A stretch of DNA of 64,000 nt from an uncultured Lachnoclostridium sp. (lineage in GTDB: Bacteria > Bacillota > Clostridia > Lachnospirales > Lachnospiraceae). The notes under the pieces are model-generated. The model saw only the letters and a program-made list of their open reading frames with translations, was not told where the DNA came from and searched no databases. Shown in pieces: positions 35,941 to 44,890 of this stretch (position 1 is its first letter; every line of letters starts with the position of its first letter). The DNA lies in the NCBI GenBank assembly GCA_930986645.1, contig CAKNJS010000009.1, forward strand, positions 1-64,000. The letters run 5' to 3'. Both the position numbers and the translations under genes were made by a program.

Positions 35941-36052
35941 GATTCCACCTCTTTCTCCAGTCTCAATCTCTTTCGCATATCCAGCTTTGCCTGAGTTTTA
36001 TTATACAAAAGCCTATTTTCCCCTTCAAGTATATAATATTTCTTCCCAATAC

Positions 36053-37807
36053 TCATACCGGCAGACTGTCCCTGACGCACAACGCCCCGAACCCCAGCAG
36101 AGAATTGGGCCACTCGCTGTATCCCGGAAGTTCCTTTGCCCCGCGCCTCAGATACGCTTTCACCTTCTCTCCGTACAGATACGGATCATTGCCCTGCACG
36201 ATTCCCCATTCCATCAGGAGGGCCGCGCTTCCTGTGACAAAAGGCGCAGCGAACGAAGTGCCGGAAAAGGCACTGTAACCGCCGCCGGGAACAGGCGCGT
36301 TGACCAATACTCCGGGTGCCGCAAGGTCAGGCTTTATCACATTGCTTCCCTCATAGACTGCCGCCGGCCCTCTTCCCGAAAAGTCCGCATAGGAAAATGT
36401 CCTCGCGTCATACGCCGCAACTGTTACCGCAAGTGAAGCTGTGGAAGGAATCGTAAGGGTGGAGGTGCTGACAGGCATCAGGAAAGATGTTCCCACATTC
36501 AGCGCCGCCTGTGCCGGAAGCCACATCTGATACACGCCGTCCACAATCCGCCGCGGAGTCAGTATGATCTGCCATACGCCGCTGTCCACATAAGACTGCC
36601 GGGGTATAAAAGATATATAGATTTCCTGCCTGACACTGTAAGGTTTCGGTTCCCCGTAATAAACCAGCAGTTCGGTATCTCCCAGCACAAAGCGCTGCGG
36701 GCCGAGTATCTCCTGCAAAGGCCCCACACGTTCGCCCGAAGGACTGGCGATAGAAATATCCATCTCATCCACATAGGACTTCCAGATCTGTACATTTAAT
36801 GCCGGTTCCCGCTCCTGAACAGCCAGCTCCTGAACCTCTTCTTCCTCATCCGATACGCGTCCCGCCGTATGCCCAGCAGTCGTTCCCTCGTTGCCGCTGC
36901 CGATACAGATCACATTTTTCCATGTATCGGAGATATCATTCAGGAATCTCTCCACAAGAGAAGTGCCGTCATGGGAGCCGTATGTATTACCGAAACTGAT
37001 ATTGACAGCCACCGGCATCCTCAGCTCAAGCGCTTTTCGGATCACATAATCCACCCCCGTCATCAGCTCGGTCGTGCGAGGGAATCCCTCCTGACGCGGT
37101 ATTCCCATCTTCACGATAATAAGCTCAGACTCCGGCGCCGTGCCCCGGTATATCCGCCCCCCGCTTCCTCTTCCGTTTCCCGCCGCGATTCCCGCCACCG
37201 CAGTTCCGTGTCCGCTCGTATCACGGCTTAAAACCGTCCCCGTGTCTACGCCCGGGAAGCCGCCTGAAGCGCTCTCTTCCAGCACTGCATTGATTTCTTC
37301 CCTTGTAAACTCGCTTCCCACAGTATATCCCGCAGGAGGATTCCCTGATGCCGACTGATCCCACAGCGATACAATCCTCGTGGTTCCGTCCTCGTTCCTG
37401 AAATCCGGATTCGCATAATCAATCCCGCTGTCTACAATCCCGATCAGGACGCCCCGGCCGCTCAGATTGTACGGCGCACTCTGGACGGTATCAATGCAGG
37501 AAACCTGACGTCCCGCGTCCGCCTGAAAATAAAGGCTTTTCGGCTTCTCGATAAATTCCACTTCCGGAATGCCTGCAAGCTCTTCAATCCGCTCCTCCCG
37601 AACTATGATCACCGCGTATCCGTTCATCAGCTCCGTCACAGACGTTGAGATACTCCTGACAGATTCCAGACTGCCGGAATATTTTACGATCAATTCCCAC
37701 TCCCGCTCTTCCGGGTCATAGCCGACGTCCAGCTCTCCGGAACGCGCCCGCTCTTCCGGGGTTGCGTTGAGGGCAAGGTTGAGGATATTTTCCACCTTCT
37801 GACTCAT
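36053..37807 (-). CDS. Subtilisin-like S8 peptidase, Csp-like
   Basis: 584 residues, no signal peptide or membrane helix, so the enzyme stays in the cell or spore. The catalytic triad is intact: Asp126 in VDSGIDYA, His200 in SGHGTAVAG, Ser518 in FSGTSFAAP; an insertion between His and Ser (about residues 318-455) is typical of Csp-type proteins. Csp proteases activate SleC in clostridial spore germination, but this exact relative may have another job. Start with AGGAGG. It lies upstream of the LytTR regulator on the same strand. Confidence 0.8.
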   Translation of the reverse strand: MSQKVENILNLALNATPEERARSGELDVGYDPEEREWELIVKYSGSLESVRSISTSVTELMNGYAVIIVREERIEELAGIPEVEFIEKPKSLYFQADAGRQVSCIDTVQSAPYNLSGRGVLIGIVDSGIDYANPDFRNEDGTTRIVSLWDQSASGNPPAGYTVGSEFTREEINAVLEESASGGFPGVDTGTVLSRDTSGHGTAVAGIAAGNGRGSGGRIYRGTAPESELIIVKMGIPRQEGFPRTTELMTGVDYVIRKALELRMPVAVNISFGNTYGSHDGTSLVERFLNDISDTWKNVICIGSGNEGTTAGHTAGRVSDEEEEVQELAVQEREPALNVQIWKSYVDEMDISIASPSGERVGPLQEILGPQRFVLGDTELLVYYGEPKPYSVRQEIYISFIPRQSYVDSGVWQIILTPRRIVDGVYQMWLPAQAALNVGTSFLMPVSTSTLTIPSTASLAVTVAAYDARTFSYADFSGRGPAAVYEGSNVIKPDLAAPGVLVNAPVPGGGYSAFSGTSFAAPFVTGSAALLMEWGIVQGNDPYLYGEKVKAYLRRGAKELPGYSEWPNSLLGFGALCVRDSLPV

Positions 37808-37945
37808 ATATACCTCCTGCTCATATAACTCTCATATGGGCCTGCCCCGATCTGATAAATCTGATGCAGCATGTTTCTGTATCATACATCCAATTCCTGA
37901 TTCATCGCTTCACACCGCAGCGGTTTCCCGCGTCAAAGCGCTGGA

Positions 37946-37974
37946 TTGACAGGTTTTTCCCTGTTTTTTATACT
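37946..37974 (+). promoter_or_regulatory. Promoter of the 2-hydroxyacid dehydrogenase gene
   Basis: TTGACA, 17 bases, TATACT, with AGGAGG 25 bases further on. One of the best sigma-A promoters in the window. Confidence 0.8.
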
Positions 37975-38012
37975 GGTCTGCAGTCAATACTAATCAGATC
38001 AGGAGGCCTCTC

Positions 38013-38996
38013 ATGAAAATATATGCATTTGAAGTAAGAGATGATGAAAGGGAATATTTTAAAGAGTTATCCGAAATTCCGGGAATCGAACTGGAGCTGC
38101 ACCCGGAAGGACTGACCGGGAGCGCGATTTCAAAACTGGAACCCGGATGCGGAGTCACTGTTCTCGGTATGTACAATTACCGCAGACCCGAGCTTGATAT
38201 GCTGAAAGAACGCGGCGTACTCTGCCTGTCCACACGGACGATCGGATACAATCATATCGACATTGATCACGCGCGCCGGATCGGGCTGCATGTGTGCAAC
38301 GCGTGTTATGATCCCCACGGTGTCGCAGATTATACGATCATGATGATCCTGCTCTGCCTGCGTAATTACAAACAGGCACTCTGGCGTACACAGGTCAATG
38401 ATTTCTCCCTCACCGGACTCATTGGCCGGGAACTGAAAGATCTCACTGTGGGAATCATAGGCACCGGCCAGATCGGAAGCACAGTCATAAAAGAGTTGTC
38501 GGGATTCGGCTGCCGCATCCTCGCCTGTAACCGGCACGAAAATCCTGCCGTATCAGATCTGGCCGAATACGTCTCTCTCGAAACCATTTACCGGGAAGCC
38601 GATGTAATCTCCCTGCACCTTCCGCTCACCCCGGAGACATACCATATGATCAATGCCGAGGCCCTCTCCCGAATGAAAAAGGGTGTTGTGCTGATCAACT
38701 GCGCAAGAGGCGCGCTCACAGACATCAAGGCGCTGATCTCCGGCATCGAATCCGAGCAGATCGGAGCGCTGGGACTTGACTGCATAGAATACGAAGAGGA
38801 TATCGTCCACAGGGATCTGCGTACCGATATCCTCTCCAACCGTGATATGGCTTATTTAAGACAATTTAAAAATGTTATCCACACCCAGCACATGGCTTTT
38901 TACACAGACAGCGCCGTTAAGAGCATGGTATACTGCGGAGTGCGCGGACTAGTTGAGATGGCAGCTGGAAGAGACTGTGGCACACAGCTGTGCTGA
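38013..38996 (+). CDS. D-2-hydroxyacid dehydrogenase (VanH/D-lactate dehydrogenase type)
   Basis: NAD-dependent oxidoreductase of 327 residues. The nucleotide loop GIIGTGQIGSTV (about residue 149) is followed by the catalytic set Arg in NCARGAL, Glu in CIEYEED and His in THQ-like HTQHMAFYT. The C-terminal MAFYTDSAVKSMV resembles D-lactate dehydrogenases and VanH more than phosphoglycerate dehydrogenase. D-lactate production or a related acid is the guess. Transcribed away from the subtilase gene, convergent to phosphofructokinase. Confidence 0.8.
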   Translation: MKIYAFEVRDDEREYFKELSEIPGIELELHPEGLTGSAISKLEPGCGVTVLGMYNYRRPELDMLKERGVLCLSTRTIGYNHIDIDHARRIGLHVCNACYDPHGVADYTIMMILLCLRNYKQALWRTQVNDFSLTGLIGRELKDLTVGIIGTGQIGSTVIKELSGFGCRILACNRHENPAVSDLAEYVSLETIYREADVISLHLPLTPETYHMINAEALSRMKKGVVLINCARGALTDIKALISGIESEQIGALGLDCIEYEEDIVHRDLRTDILSNRDMAYLRQFKNVIHTQHMAFYTDSAVKSMVYCGVRGLVEMAAGRDCGTQLC

Positions 38997-39060
38997 TCCG
39001 GCGCCGACGCAGACCTGCAGTCCGGTCCTCAGATCAGTCTGTACTCTTCCCTCATAGTAA

Positions 39061-40284
39061 TTATTTCCGGTAAGCAAAAAGCGGCAGCCCGTCTTTCATC
39101 GGCACTTTTACCTCGCCCTGAATCAGCGGCAGCGCATAATCAATAAACTCCTGCCCGATATCCGAACCGTTCCCCGTAATCCACTCAAGGGGGACGGTCT
39201 TTTCCTGATTGCAGATCCGGTTTACATCTTCCGCGACATAATCGATCTTATAATCTTCGCCCGGAAGACGGGAGAAGCCGATCATCTTTCCTGTCTCGCC
39301 CTCGATGGCGCATTTCACCCCGTACGCACCGGAGGCAATGGCTTCTTTCTGGTCCGTTCCTGAGAGCATTGCAGAAGAACATCTCTGGCATACATTAAGT
39401 TCAATGGATCTTACTTTTACCCCGATTTTCTCTTTCACCAGATTTTCCAGATATTTTCCGGAACCGGTGAGCATCTTGTGCCCGAAATTATCTACACCCA
39501 CATCGCTTGCAAGCTCACAGATAAATGTTCCGTTTCCATCGTTGATTCCTTCCGAAATACATACGACCAGATTCGACACTTTCCCGAGTGCTTCTTTCAC
39601 ATCGGAAATAAATTTCTCCGGATCAAATGCCGTCTCCGGCAGATAGATCAACACCGGATTGTCACCCTCGAACTTCCGCGCAAGGGCGCTGGCCGCCGTC
39701 AGCCATCCCGCATGGCGCCCCATAATCTCCACGATGGTGACAGACTTCTTATTGTCATATACGGACGCGTCGACCGCGATCTCACGCACGGTAGATGCCA
39801 CATATTTTGCAGCGCTCCCAAAGCCCGGCGTATGGTCCGTGCGCACCAAATCATTGTCGATGGTCTTCGGGATTCCCATAAACCGGATACTGCTTCCTGT
39901 TTTTTCCGCATAGCGGGAGAGTTTGCTCACCGTATCCATGGAATCATTGCCGCCGATGTAGAAGAAATATCCGATTCCGTACTGTTCGAACTTCTCAAAC
40001 AGCTTCGGATATACTTCATCTCCGAGATCCTCCGGCAGCTTATATCTGCATGATCCCAGATAGGATCCCGGCGTTGTCCTGATCAGCTCCAGTTCGCCGG
40101 ACCGCTCCAGCGGCTCCATATCCATGATCTGATCGTTTAGAAATCCCTCGATTCCGTTGATCATCCCGTATACTGTCCCGCATGCATCTTCTCTGTTCAG
40201 CGCCTCATATACAACGCCGTACAAACTTGCATTTATCACAGCAGTCGGCCCGCCTGACTGCCCTACGATCACATTTTTCTTCAT
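39061..40284 (-). CDS. Phosphofructokinase, pyrophosphate-type residues
   Basis: Glycolytic 6-phosphofructokinase of 407 residues. The start at 40284 (MKKNVIVGQSGGPTAV) has AAGGAGGAG upstream. In the phosphoryl-donor region the sequence reads GGNDSMDT and GIPKTIDND. Asp in GGND and Lys in PKTIDND are the two residues associated with pyrophosphate use, whereas ATP enzymes have Gly at both. It is therefore predicted to be PPi-dependent and reversible, though a few exceptions exist. Confidence 0.85.
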   Translation of the reverse strand: MKKNVIVGQSGGPTAVINASLYGVVYEALNREDACGTVYGMINGIEGFLNDQIMDMEPLERSGELELIRTTPGSYLGSCRYKLPEDLGDEVYPKLFEKFEQYGIGYFFYIGGNDSMDTVSKLSRYAEKTGSSIRFMGIPKTIDNDLVRTDHTPGFGSAAKYVASTVREIAVDASVYDNKKSVTIVEIMGRHAGWLTAASALARKFEGDNPVLIYLPETAFDPEKFISDVKEALGKVSNLVVCISEGINDGNGTFICELASDVGVDNFGHKMLTGSGKYLENLVKEKIGVKVRSIELNVCQRCSSAMLSGTDQKEAIASGAYGVKCAIEGETGKMIGFSRLPGEDYKIDYVAEDVNRICNQEKTVPLEWITGNGSDIGQEFIDYALPLIQGEVKVPMKDGLPLFAYRK

Positions 40285-40331
40285 TGGTCTCCTCCTTAAC
40301 ACTTCATGTACCGATCAAAACCGATACCTCT

Positions 40332-40360
40332 ACTATATCTGAAAAAAATAAATTTTACAA
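40332..40360 (-). promoter_or_regulatory. Promoter of phosphofructokinase gene
   Basis: On the minus strand TTGTAA, 17 bases, TATAGT. The spacer contains one copy of a 15-base AT-rich repeat that is also present in the divergent promoter at 40392-40420. Confidence 0.65.
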
Positions 40361-40391
40361 TGCCGCAGTTCATCCTTTCTCGATTTCAGAG

Positions 40392-40420
40392 TTGTGAAAA
40401 AAATAAATTTGCGGTAAACT
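40392..40420 (+). promoter_or_regulatory. Promoter of glycosyltransferase gene
   Basis: TTGTGA, 17 bases, TAAACT, oriented away from the phosphofructokinase promoter. Its start overlaps the second copy of the repeat GAAAAAAATAAATTT (40396-40410; first copy 40341-40355). Confidence 0.55.
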
Positions 40421-40461
40421 ATACATTAATCAACGTTTATCTTACTTCAGGGAGGAAAAGT

Positions 40462-41478
40462 ATGAAATATATATCATTTGCCATACCGTGCTATAATTCG
40501 GAAGCCTATATGGAAAAAGCCATCAATTCCATCCTTGCCGGCGGGGAAGATGTGGAAATCCTCGTAGTCAACGACGGTTCCAAAGACGGTACACAGGAAA
40601 TAGCCGAGCGCTATCAGGAAAAATATCCCACTATCGTAAAAGCCATTAATAAAGAAAACGGCGGACACGGCGACGCTGTCAACTGCGGGCTGCAACACGC
40701 CGCAGGGAAATATTTTAAAGTTGTGGACAGCGATGACTGGGTGGATGAAGATTCGCTCCTCAAGATTCTAGATGCAGTCAAAGGCTTTGTCGAAGCGGAC
40801 TCTGAGGTCGATATGGTCATCGCAAACTATGTATACGAAAAAGTCGGCATGGAGCATAAAAAAGTAATCCGCTACGACAACGTGCTTCCGGAAAACCAGA
40901 TTTTCCGCTGGGATGATATCGGACGTTTCCGTCTGGATCAGTACATTCTGATGCACTCCGTCATCTACCGCACGGAGATGCTCAAGCTCTGCCAGCTGGA
41001 ACTGCCGAAACATACCTTCTATGTAGACAATATCTATGTATATTATCCGCTGCCGCACGTACGCACACTGTATTACCTGAACGTGGACTTCTACCGGTAT
41101 TTCATCGGACGCGAGGATCAGTCTGTCAACGAAAAGGTAATGATCAGCAGGATCGACCAGCAGCTCTTTGTCACAAAGACTATGATCGCAATGTACGAGC
41201 TTCGCATGATCACGAGCAAAAAGCTCCGGAAATATATGATCAACTATCTGGCGATCATGATGACAGTCTCATCGATTCTGTGCATCCGCTCTAAAAAGCA
41301 GGAAAATCTGATCAAAAAGAAAGAGCTCTGGGACTATCTGAAGCGGAAAGATTACAAGACTTATATCAAGATCCGCTACGGCATCCTCGGACAGACCATG
41401 AATCTGCCGGGGCGCCCGGGCAGAAAGGTTTCATCCCTTGCCTACAGCGTGGCAAGGCGTCTGATCGGATTCAACTAA
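40462..41478 (+). CDS. Family 2 glycosyltransferase
   Basis: Transfers a sugar from a nucleotide sugar, probably for a cell-surface polysaccharide. The start at 40462 (MKYISFAIPCYNSE) has GGGAGG upstream. GT-A motifs: VVNDGSKDGT, GGHGDAVNCGLQHAAG and VDSDDWVDED (the metal-binding DXD equivalent). No strong membrane segment is evident in the 338 residues, only basic helices near the end. No partner polysaccharide genes are nearby. Confidence 0.85.
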   Translation: MKYISFAIPCYNSEAYMEKAINSILAGGEDVEILVVNDGSKDGTQEIAERYQEKYPTIVKAINKENGGHGDAVNCGLQHAAGKYFKVVDSDDWVDEDSLLKILDAVKGFVEADSEVDMVIANYVYEKVGMEHKKVIRYDNVLPENQIFRWDDIGRFRLDQYILMHSVIYRTEMLKLCQLELPKHTFYVDNIYVYYPLPHVRTLYYLNVDFYRYFIGREDQSVNEKVMISRIDQQLFVTKTMIAMYELRMITSKKLRKYMINYLAIMMTVSSILCIRSKKQENLIKKKELWDYLKRKDYKTYIKIRYGILGQTMNLPGRPGRKVSSLAYSVARRLIGFN

Positions 41479-41489
41479 ATGTATAAAAA

Positions 41490-41549
41490 TGACAGCCATG
41501 ACATATACTTTCCTTAAAATAAAAAAAGGAGTATATATCATGGCTGTTA
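41490..41549 (+). promoter_or_regulatory. Hairpin over the rubrerythrin start codon
   Basis: Arms 41490-41508 and 41531-41549 pair over 19 bp with one mismatch and one G-U; the 22-base loop carries AAAAAAAGGAG, the ribosome site, and the right arm contains the ATG (41540). A run of T follows at 41551-41555, so the structure could act as attenuator, terminator of the upstream gene, or translational lock. Confidence 0.75.
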
Positions 41550-42139
41550 ATTTTTCTGATAGTATGACAAAAGAAAATCTCATGAGAGCCTTCGCAGGGG
41601 AAAGTCAGGCCCGCAACCGCTATACGATAGCAGCGGAGCGTGCAGAAAACGACGGAATGCTCACTATTGCTGAAATCTTCCGCTATACCGCCGATCAGGA
41701 ACGGGCCCATGCAGAACGCTTTTACGAACTGCTCAAAGAGCTCTCCGGACAGACGATCTATATAGACGGAAGTTACCCTGTCGACCAGCAGGAGACCCTG
41801 CCTGAACTTCTGCGCGCCGCAGAGCACAATGAACACGAAGAATTTGCCGATGTCTATCAGGCATTCGGAAATATCGCCCGGGAAGAGGGATTCTCCGAAG
41901 CGGCATCCGCCTTCCATCAGATTGCGGAAATCGAGCATGTCCACGAGCAGAGATTTGCAAAGCTGGCAGAAATGCTGGAGTCCGGCACATGGTATCAGCC
42001 GAAAGCGGTGTCCAAATGGATGTGTACCAACTGCGGTTATATCCACGAGGGGAATCAGGCACCGCCGGTATGCCCTGTATGCCGGCATGCGCAGGGATAC
42101 TTTATTCCTTATGAAATGGCATGCTACAAAATCGACTAG
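41540..42139 (+). CDS. rbr: Rubrerythrin
   Basis: Non-haem iron peroxidase protecting anaerobes from hydrogen peroxide. The start at 41540 (MAVNFSDSMTKEN) follows AAAGGAG. The four-helix part has the diiron ligands in FAGESQARN, YTADQERAHAERF, EHNEHEEFADVY and IAEIEHVHEQRF. A rubredoxin-like end with CTNCGY and CPVCRH carries a single iron. 199 residues, normal. Convergent with fruR, with only 8 bases between the stops. Confidence 0.95.
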   Translation: MAVNFSDSMTKENLMRAFAGESQARNRYTIAAERAENDGMLTIAEIFRYTADQERAHAERFYELLKELSGQTIYIDGSYPVDQQETLPELLRAAEHNEHEEFADVYQAFGNIAREEGFSEAASAFHQIAEIEHVHEQRFAKLAEMLESGTWYQPKAVSKWMCTNCGYIHEGNQAPPVCPVCRHAQGYFIPYEMACYKID

Positions 42140-42147
42140 CTCGATTC

Positions 42148-42891
42148 TTATTGGCAGAGAATCAGCTTTTCTCCCGCCTGATATCCTTCCGCAATCTTCT
42201 CCGTAAGGATAATTCCGGCGTCAAAAGATGCAAATGTGACAGCACTGATGTTTCCGAACTTAGTGCTGTCTGCAAGTACATAACTGATCCGGCACTGCCG
42301 CATGGCAGTCCTTTTCACCTGTGCTTCGCCGGCATCCGGCGTGGTAAATCCCTCATTTCTGCTGATACCGTTTGTTCCGAAAAATCCTTTTGTAAAATGA
42401 TATCTTTCCAGCGTCTCCATAGCCTGCGCACCGATCACCGCCTCAGTGGAACTCTTTAATTCTCCCCCGATGAGAAATACGCGATTTCCCTGCGCGGCCA
42501 GTTTCTGCGCATGCGCCACCGCATTTGTCACAAACGAGGCTTTCGTCCGGGCAAGGAACTCGATCATATATCCGGTTGTCGTCCCTGCATCCAGATAGAC
42601 AAAATCCCTGTCCTCGATCATCGCCGCGGCACACCGGGCAATCTGAATCTTTTCCGCTTTCTGCACTTCCACTTTCTGTGCGACCGTAGGTTCCTGCGTG
42701 ACAAAGGAGCCGTCACTTGTCACAGCTCCTCCGAATACCTTTGTAAGTCTGCCGGCCCTGTCAAGAGCCGTAATATCACGGCGTGCTGTAGATTCGGAAA
42801 TGCCGAGGAGGTCTGTGATCTCCGCCACAGTGACGCTCTTCTTTTCATCCAGAAGAGCCAGTATCTTTTCATATCTCTGTTCTGATAACAT
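42148..42891 (-). CDS. fruR: DeoR-family repressor of the fructose operon
   Basis: 247 residues: an N-terminal HTH (MLSEQRYEKILALLDEKKS and ISESTARRDI, residues 3-57) and a DeoR sugar-phosphate sensor domain (GGAVTSDGSF, YLDAGTTTGYM, IGGELKSST). In the same gene order as fruK and fruA, so control by fructose 1-phosphate is expected. Unusually the regulator is the last, not the first, gene of the unit. Start supported by AGAGG. No operator-like motif was seen directly upstream of fruR itself. Confidence 0.9.
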   Translation of the reverse strand: MLSEQRYEKILALLDEKKSVTVAEITDLLGISESTARRDITALDRAGRLTKVFGGAVTSDGSFVTQEPTVAQKVEVQKAEKIQIARCAAAMIEDRDFVYLDAGTTTGYMIEFLARTKASFVTNAVAHAQKLAAQGNRVFLIGGELKSSTEAVIGAQAMETLERYHFTKGFFGTNGISRNEGFTTPDAGEAQVKRTAMRQCRISYVLADSTKFGNISAVTFASFDAGIILTEKIAEGYQAGEKLILCQ

Positions 42892-42941
42892 AACAACCTC
42901 TTTATAATTGTATTTCCTCTATTGTACGCCAATTTTTCTGA

Positions 42942-44855
42942 TTAATCCACCTTCTTCTTCAGCAGTCCGAGCAGCAGCGCAGATATTACAGTACCGATCA
43001 CCAGAGCTGCAAGATACAGAAGGGCATTGCCCACCACCGGGAATACGAAGATACCGCCGTGGGGAGCCATAAGTGTGCAGTTAAATGCCATGGACAAAGC
43101 TCCGGCTGCAGCTGAACCTGCGATGCAGGCCGGGAGCACATGAAGCGGATCGGAAGCCGCGAAGGGGATAGCACCTTCCGTGATAAATGCCAGTCCCATG
43201 ATAAAGTTGGTCGGCCCGGTCTCTCTCTGTTCTTTGGTAAACTTATTTTTAAAGAGCAGCGTTGCAAGTGCGATCGCACACGGCGGCGTCATTCCGCCGA
43301 TCATAACTGCTGCCATGATATCATAGTTTCCTGCTGCAATAGATGCTGTGCCGAATACATATGCCGCTTTATTGAACGGGCCGCCCATATCGATCGCCAT
43401 CATGCCTCCGAGGATCAGCCCCACAAGCACCTTGCTGGTCTCGCCCATATTGGAAAGGCCTGTGTTGAGCGCTGTATTGATGCCTCCCATGATCGGCTCT
43501 ACCACAAAGTTCATCAGAAGCCCCATGATCAGGATACCGAATACCGGATAGAGGAGGACCGGTGCGATCTTCTCAATGGCCTGAGGCAGTTTCCCGCAGA
43601 TCTTGCGCAGTCCGAGAATAATATACCCCGCTGCAAATCCGGCAGCAAGCGCGCCTAAAAATCCTGACTTTCCGCCGGATGCGATCATACCGCCCACAAA
43701 GCCCACTGCCAGAGCCGGCCGGTCGCCGATCGCCATGGCGATAAATCCTGCAAGTACCGGCAGCATGAAACCGAATGCAGTGTCTCCGATCCCTTTAAAA
43801 AGCGCTGCCAGAGGCGTGATCGTTCCGAAATCCGCTCTCTGATCGGCAGGCAGCGAATTCAGGTCTACCGACAGTCCGTCGATCAGGAATGCAATTGCGA
43901 TAAGGATACCGCCGCCTACTACAAACGGAAGCATATGGGACACACCGTTCATAAGCTGTGTGTAGATCTTATGTCCTGCGCCTCCCGATTTAGCGCTTCC
44001 GGAAGAAGCAGAACCGCCCCCGCCTGTTCCATGATATACCGGGACATTTCCCGACATCGCCTGTTCGACCAGCTGATCTGCCTTGCTGATTCCGTCAGAC
44101 ACCTGACACTCGATCACTTTCTTTCCGTCAAAGCGTTCCATAGGGACCTGAGCGTCCGCCGCCACGATAATGCAGTCCGCCTCACGGATCTCTTCATCTG
44201 TCAGCACATTCTTGGCACCGCCGGAACCCCTTGTCTCTACTTTTATGAAGCAGTTCTTCGCCTTGGCAGCTTTCTCGATACCCTCCGCAGCCATATAAGT
44301 ATGTGCGATTCCGGTAGGACAGGATGTAACAGCAAGAATCTTAAAGTCCCCTGCCGCTTCCTCATTTGTATCAGCCAGACGTTCGTCGATATCACTCTGC
44401 TCCTCATCCGCCTTGTCAACAATCTTCAGAAACTCATCCACACTCTTCGCGTTTCTAAGATTGTCCGCGAAGTTCTCGTCCATCAGAAGTACCGACAGCT
44501 TGCTCAGGACATCCAGATGCACATTGTCCTTTGTATTCGGCGCCGCGATCAGGAACATCAGCGTGACCGGCTGTCCGTCAAGAGAATCGAATTCAACACC
44601 GTCCTTTATTACCATGGCTGCAAGTCCCGGCTTAGTCACTGCATCACATTTCCCGTGCGGGATTGCGATGCCTTCTCCGATCCCCGTAGTACTCTCTTCT
44701 TCCCGTGCATACACCTGAGCCCGGTATGCCTCTCTGTCATTGATTTTTCCGCTTTTGACCATCAGGTCGATGATCTGGTCAAGCGCCTCGCTCTTTGTCT
44801 TCGGAGTTCCCGTAAGGGAAATGCTCCGCTCATCCAGCAGATCTGTGATCCTCAT
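42942..44855 (-). CDS. fruA: Fructose PTS transporter, EIIABC
   Basis: Imports fructose with phosphorylation at C1. 637 residues in one chain: EIIA (1-150) with phospho-His in IAIPHGKCD; EIIB (about 170-265) with phospho-Cys in VTSCPTGIAHTYMAAEG; a Gly/Ser-rich linker; EIIC (about 295-637) with about nine membrane helices (PFVVGGGILIAIAF onward). Start supported by GAGAGG. Between fruK and fruR with 35- and 50-base gaps. Confidence 0.95.
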   Translation of the reverse strand: MRITDLLDERSISLTGTPKTKSEALDQIIDLMVKSGKINDREAYRAQVYAREEESTTGIGEGIAIPHGKCDAVTKPGLAAMVIKDGVEFDSLDGQPVTLMFLIAAPNTKDNVHLDVLSKLSVLLMDENFADNLRNAKSVDEFLKIVDKADEEQSDIDERLADTNEEAAGDFKILAVTSCPTGIAHTYMAAEGIEKAAKAKNCFIKVETRGSGGAKNVLTDEEIREADCIIVAADAQVPMERFDGKKVIECQVSDGISKADQLVEQAMSGNVPVYHGTGGGGSASSGSAKSGGAGHKIYTQLMNGVSHMLPFVVGGGILIAIAFLIDGLSVDLNSLPADQRADFGTITPLAALFKGIGDTAFGFMLPVLAGFIAMAIGDRPALAVGFVGGMIASGGKSGFLGALAAGFAAGYIILGLRKICGKLPQAIEKIAPVLLYPVFGILIMGLLMNFVVEPIMGGINTALNTGLSNMGETSKVLVGLILGGMMAIDMGGPFNKAAYVFGTASIAAGNYDIMAAVMIGGMTPPCAIALATLLFKNKFTKEQRETGPTNFIMGLAFITEGAIPFAASDPLHVLPACIAGSAAAGALSMAFNCTLMAPHGGIFVFPVVGNALLYLAALVIGTVISALLLGLLKKKVD

Positions 44856-44890
44856 TCTTAAAACCTCTCTTTCATGATAACATTGCAGAT

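Noticed and set aside
35898-36113. Small minus-strand frame between the subtilase and the response regulator
   Set aside because: It overlaps both genes; no ribosome site better than that of the regulator. A signalling peptide cannot be ruled out but is not supported.
38997-39060. Terminator between the dehydrogenase and phosphofructokinase genes
   Set aside because: The short convergent gap has no convincing stem with T-run.
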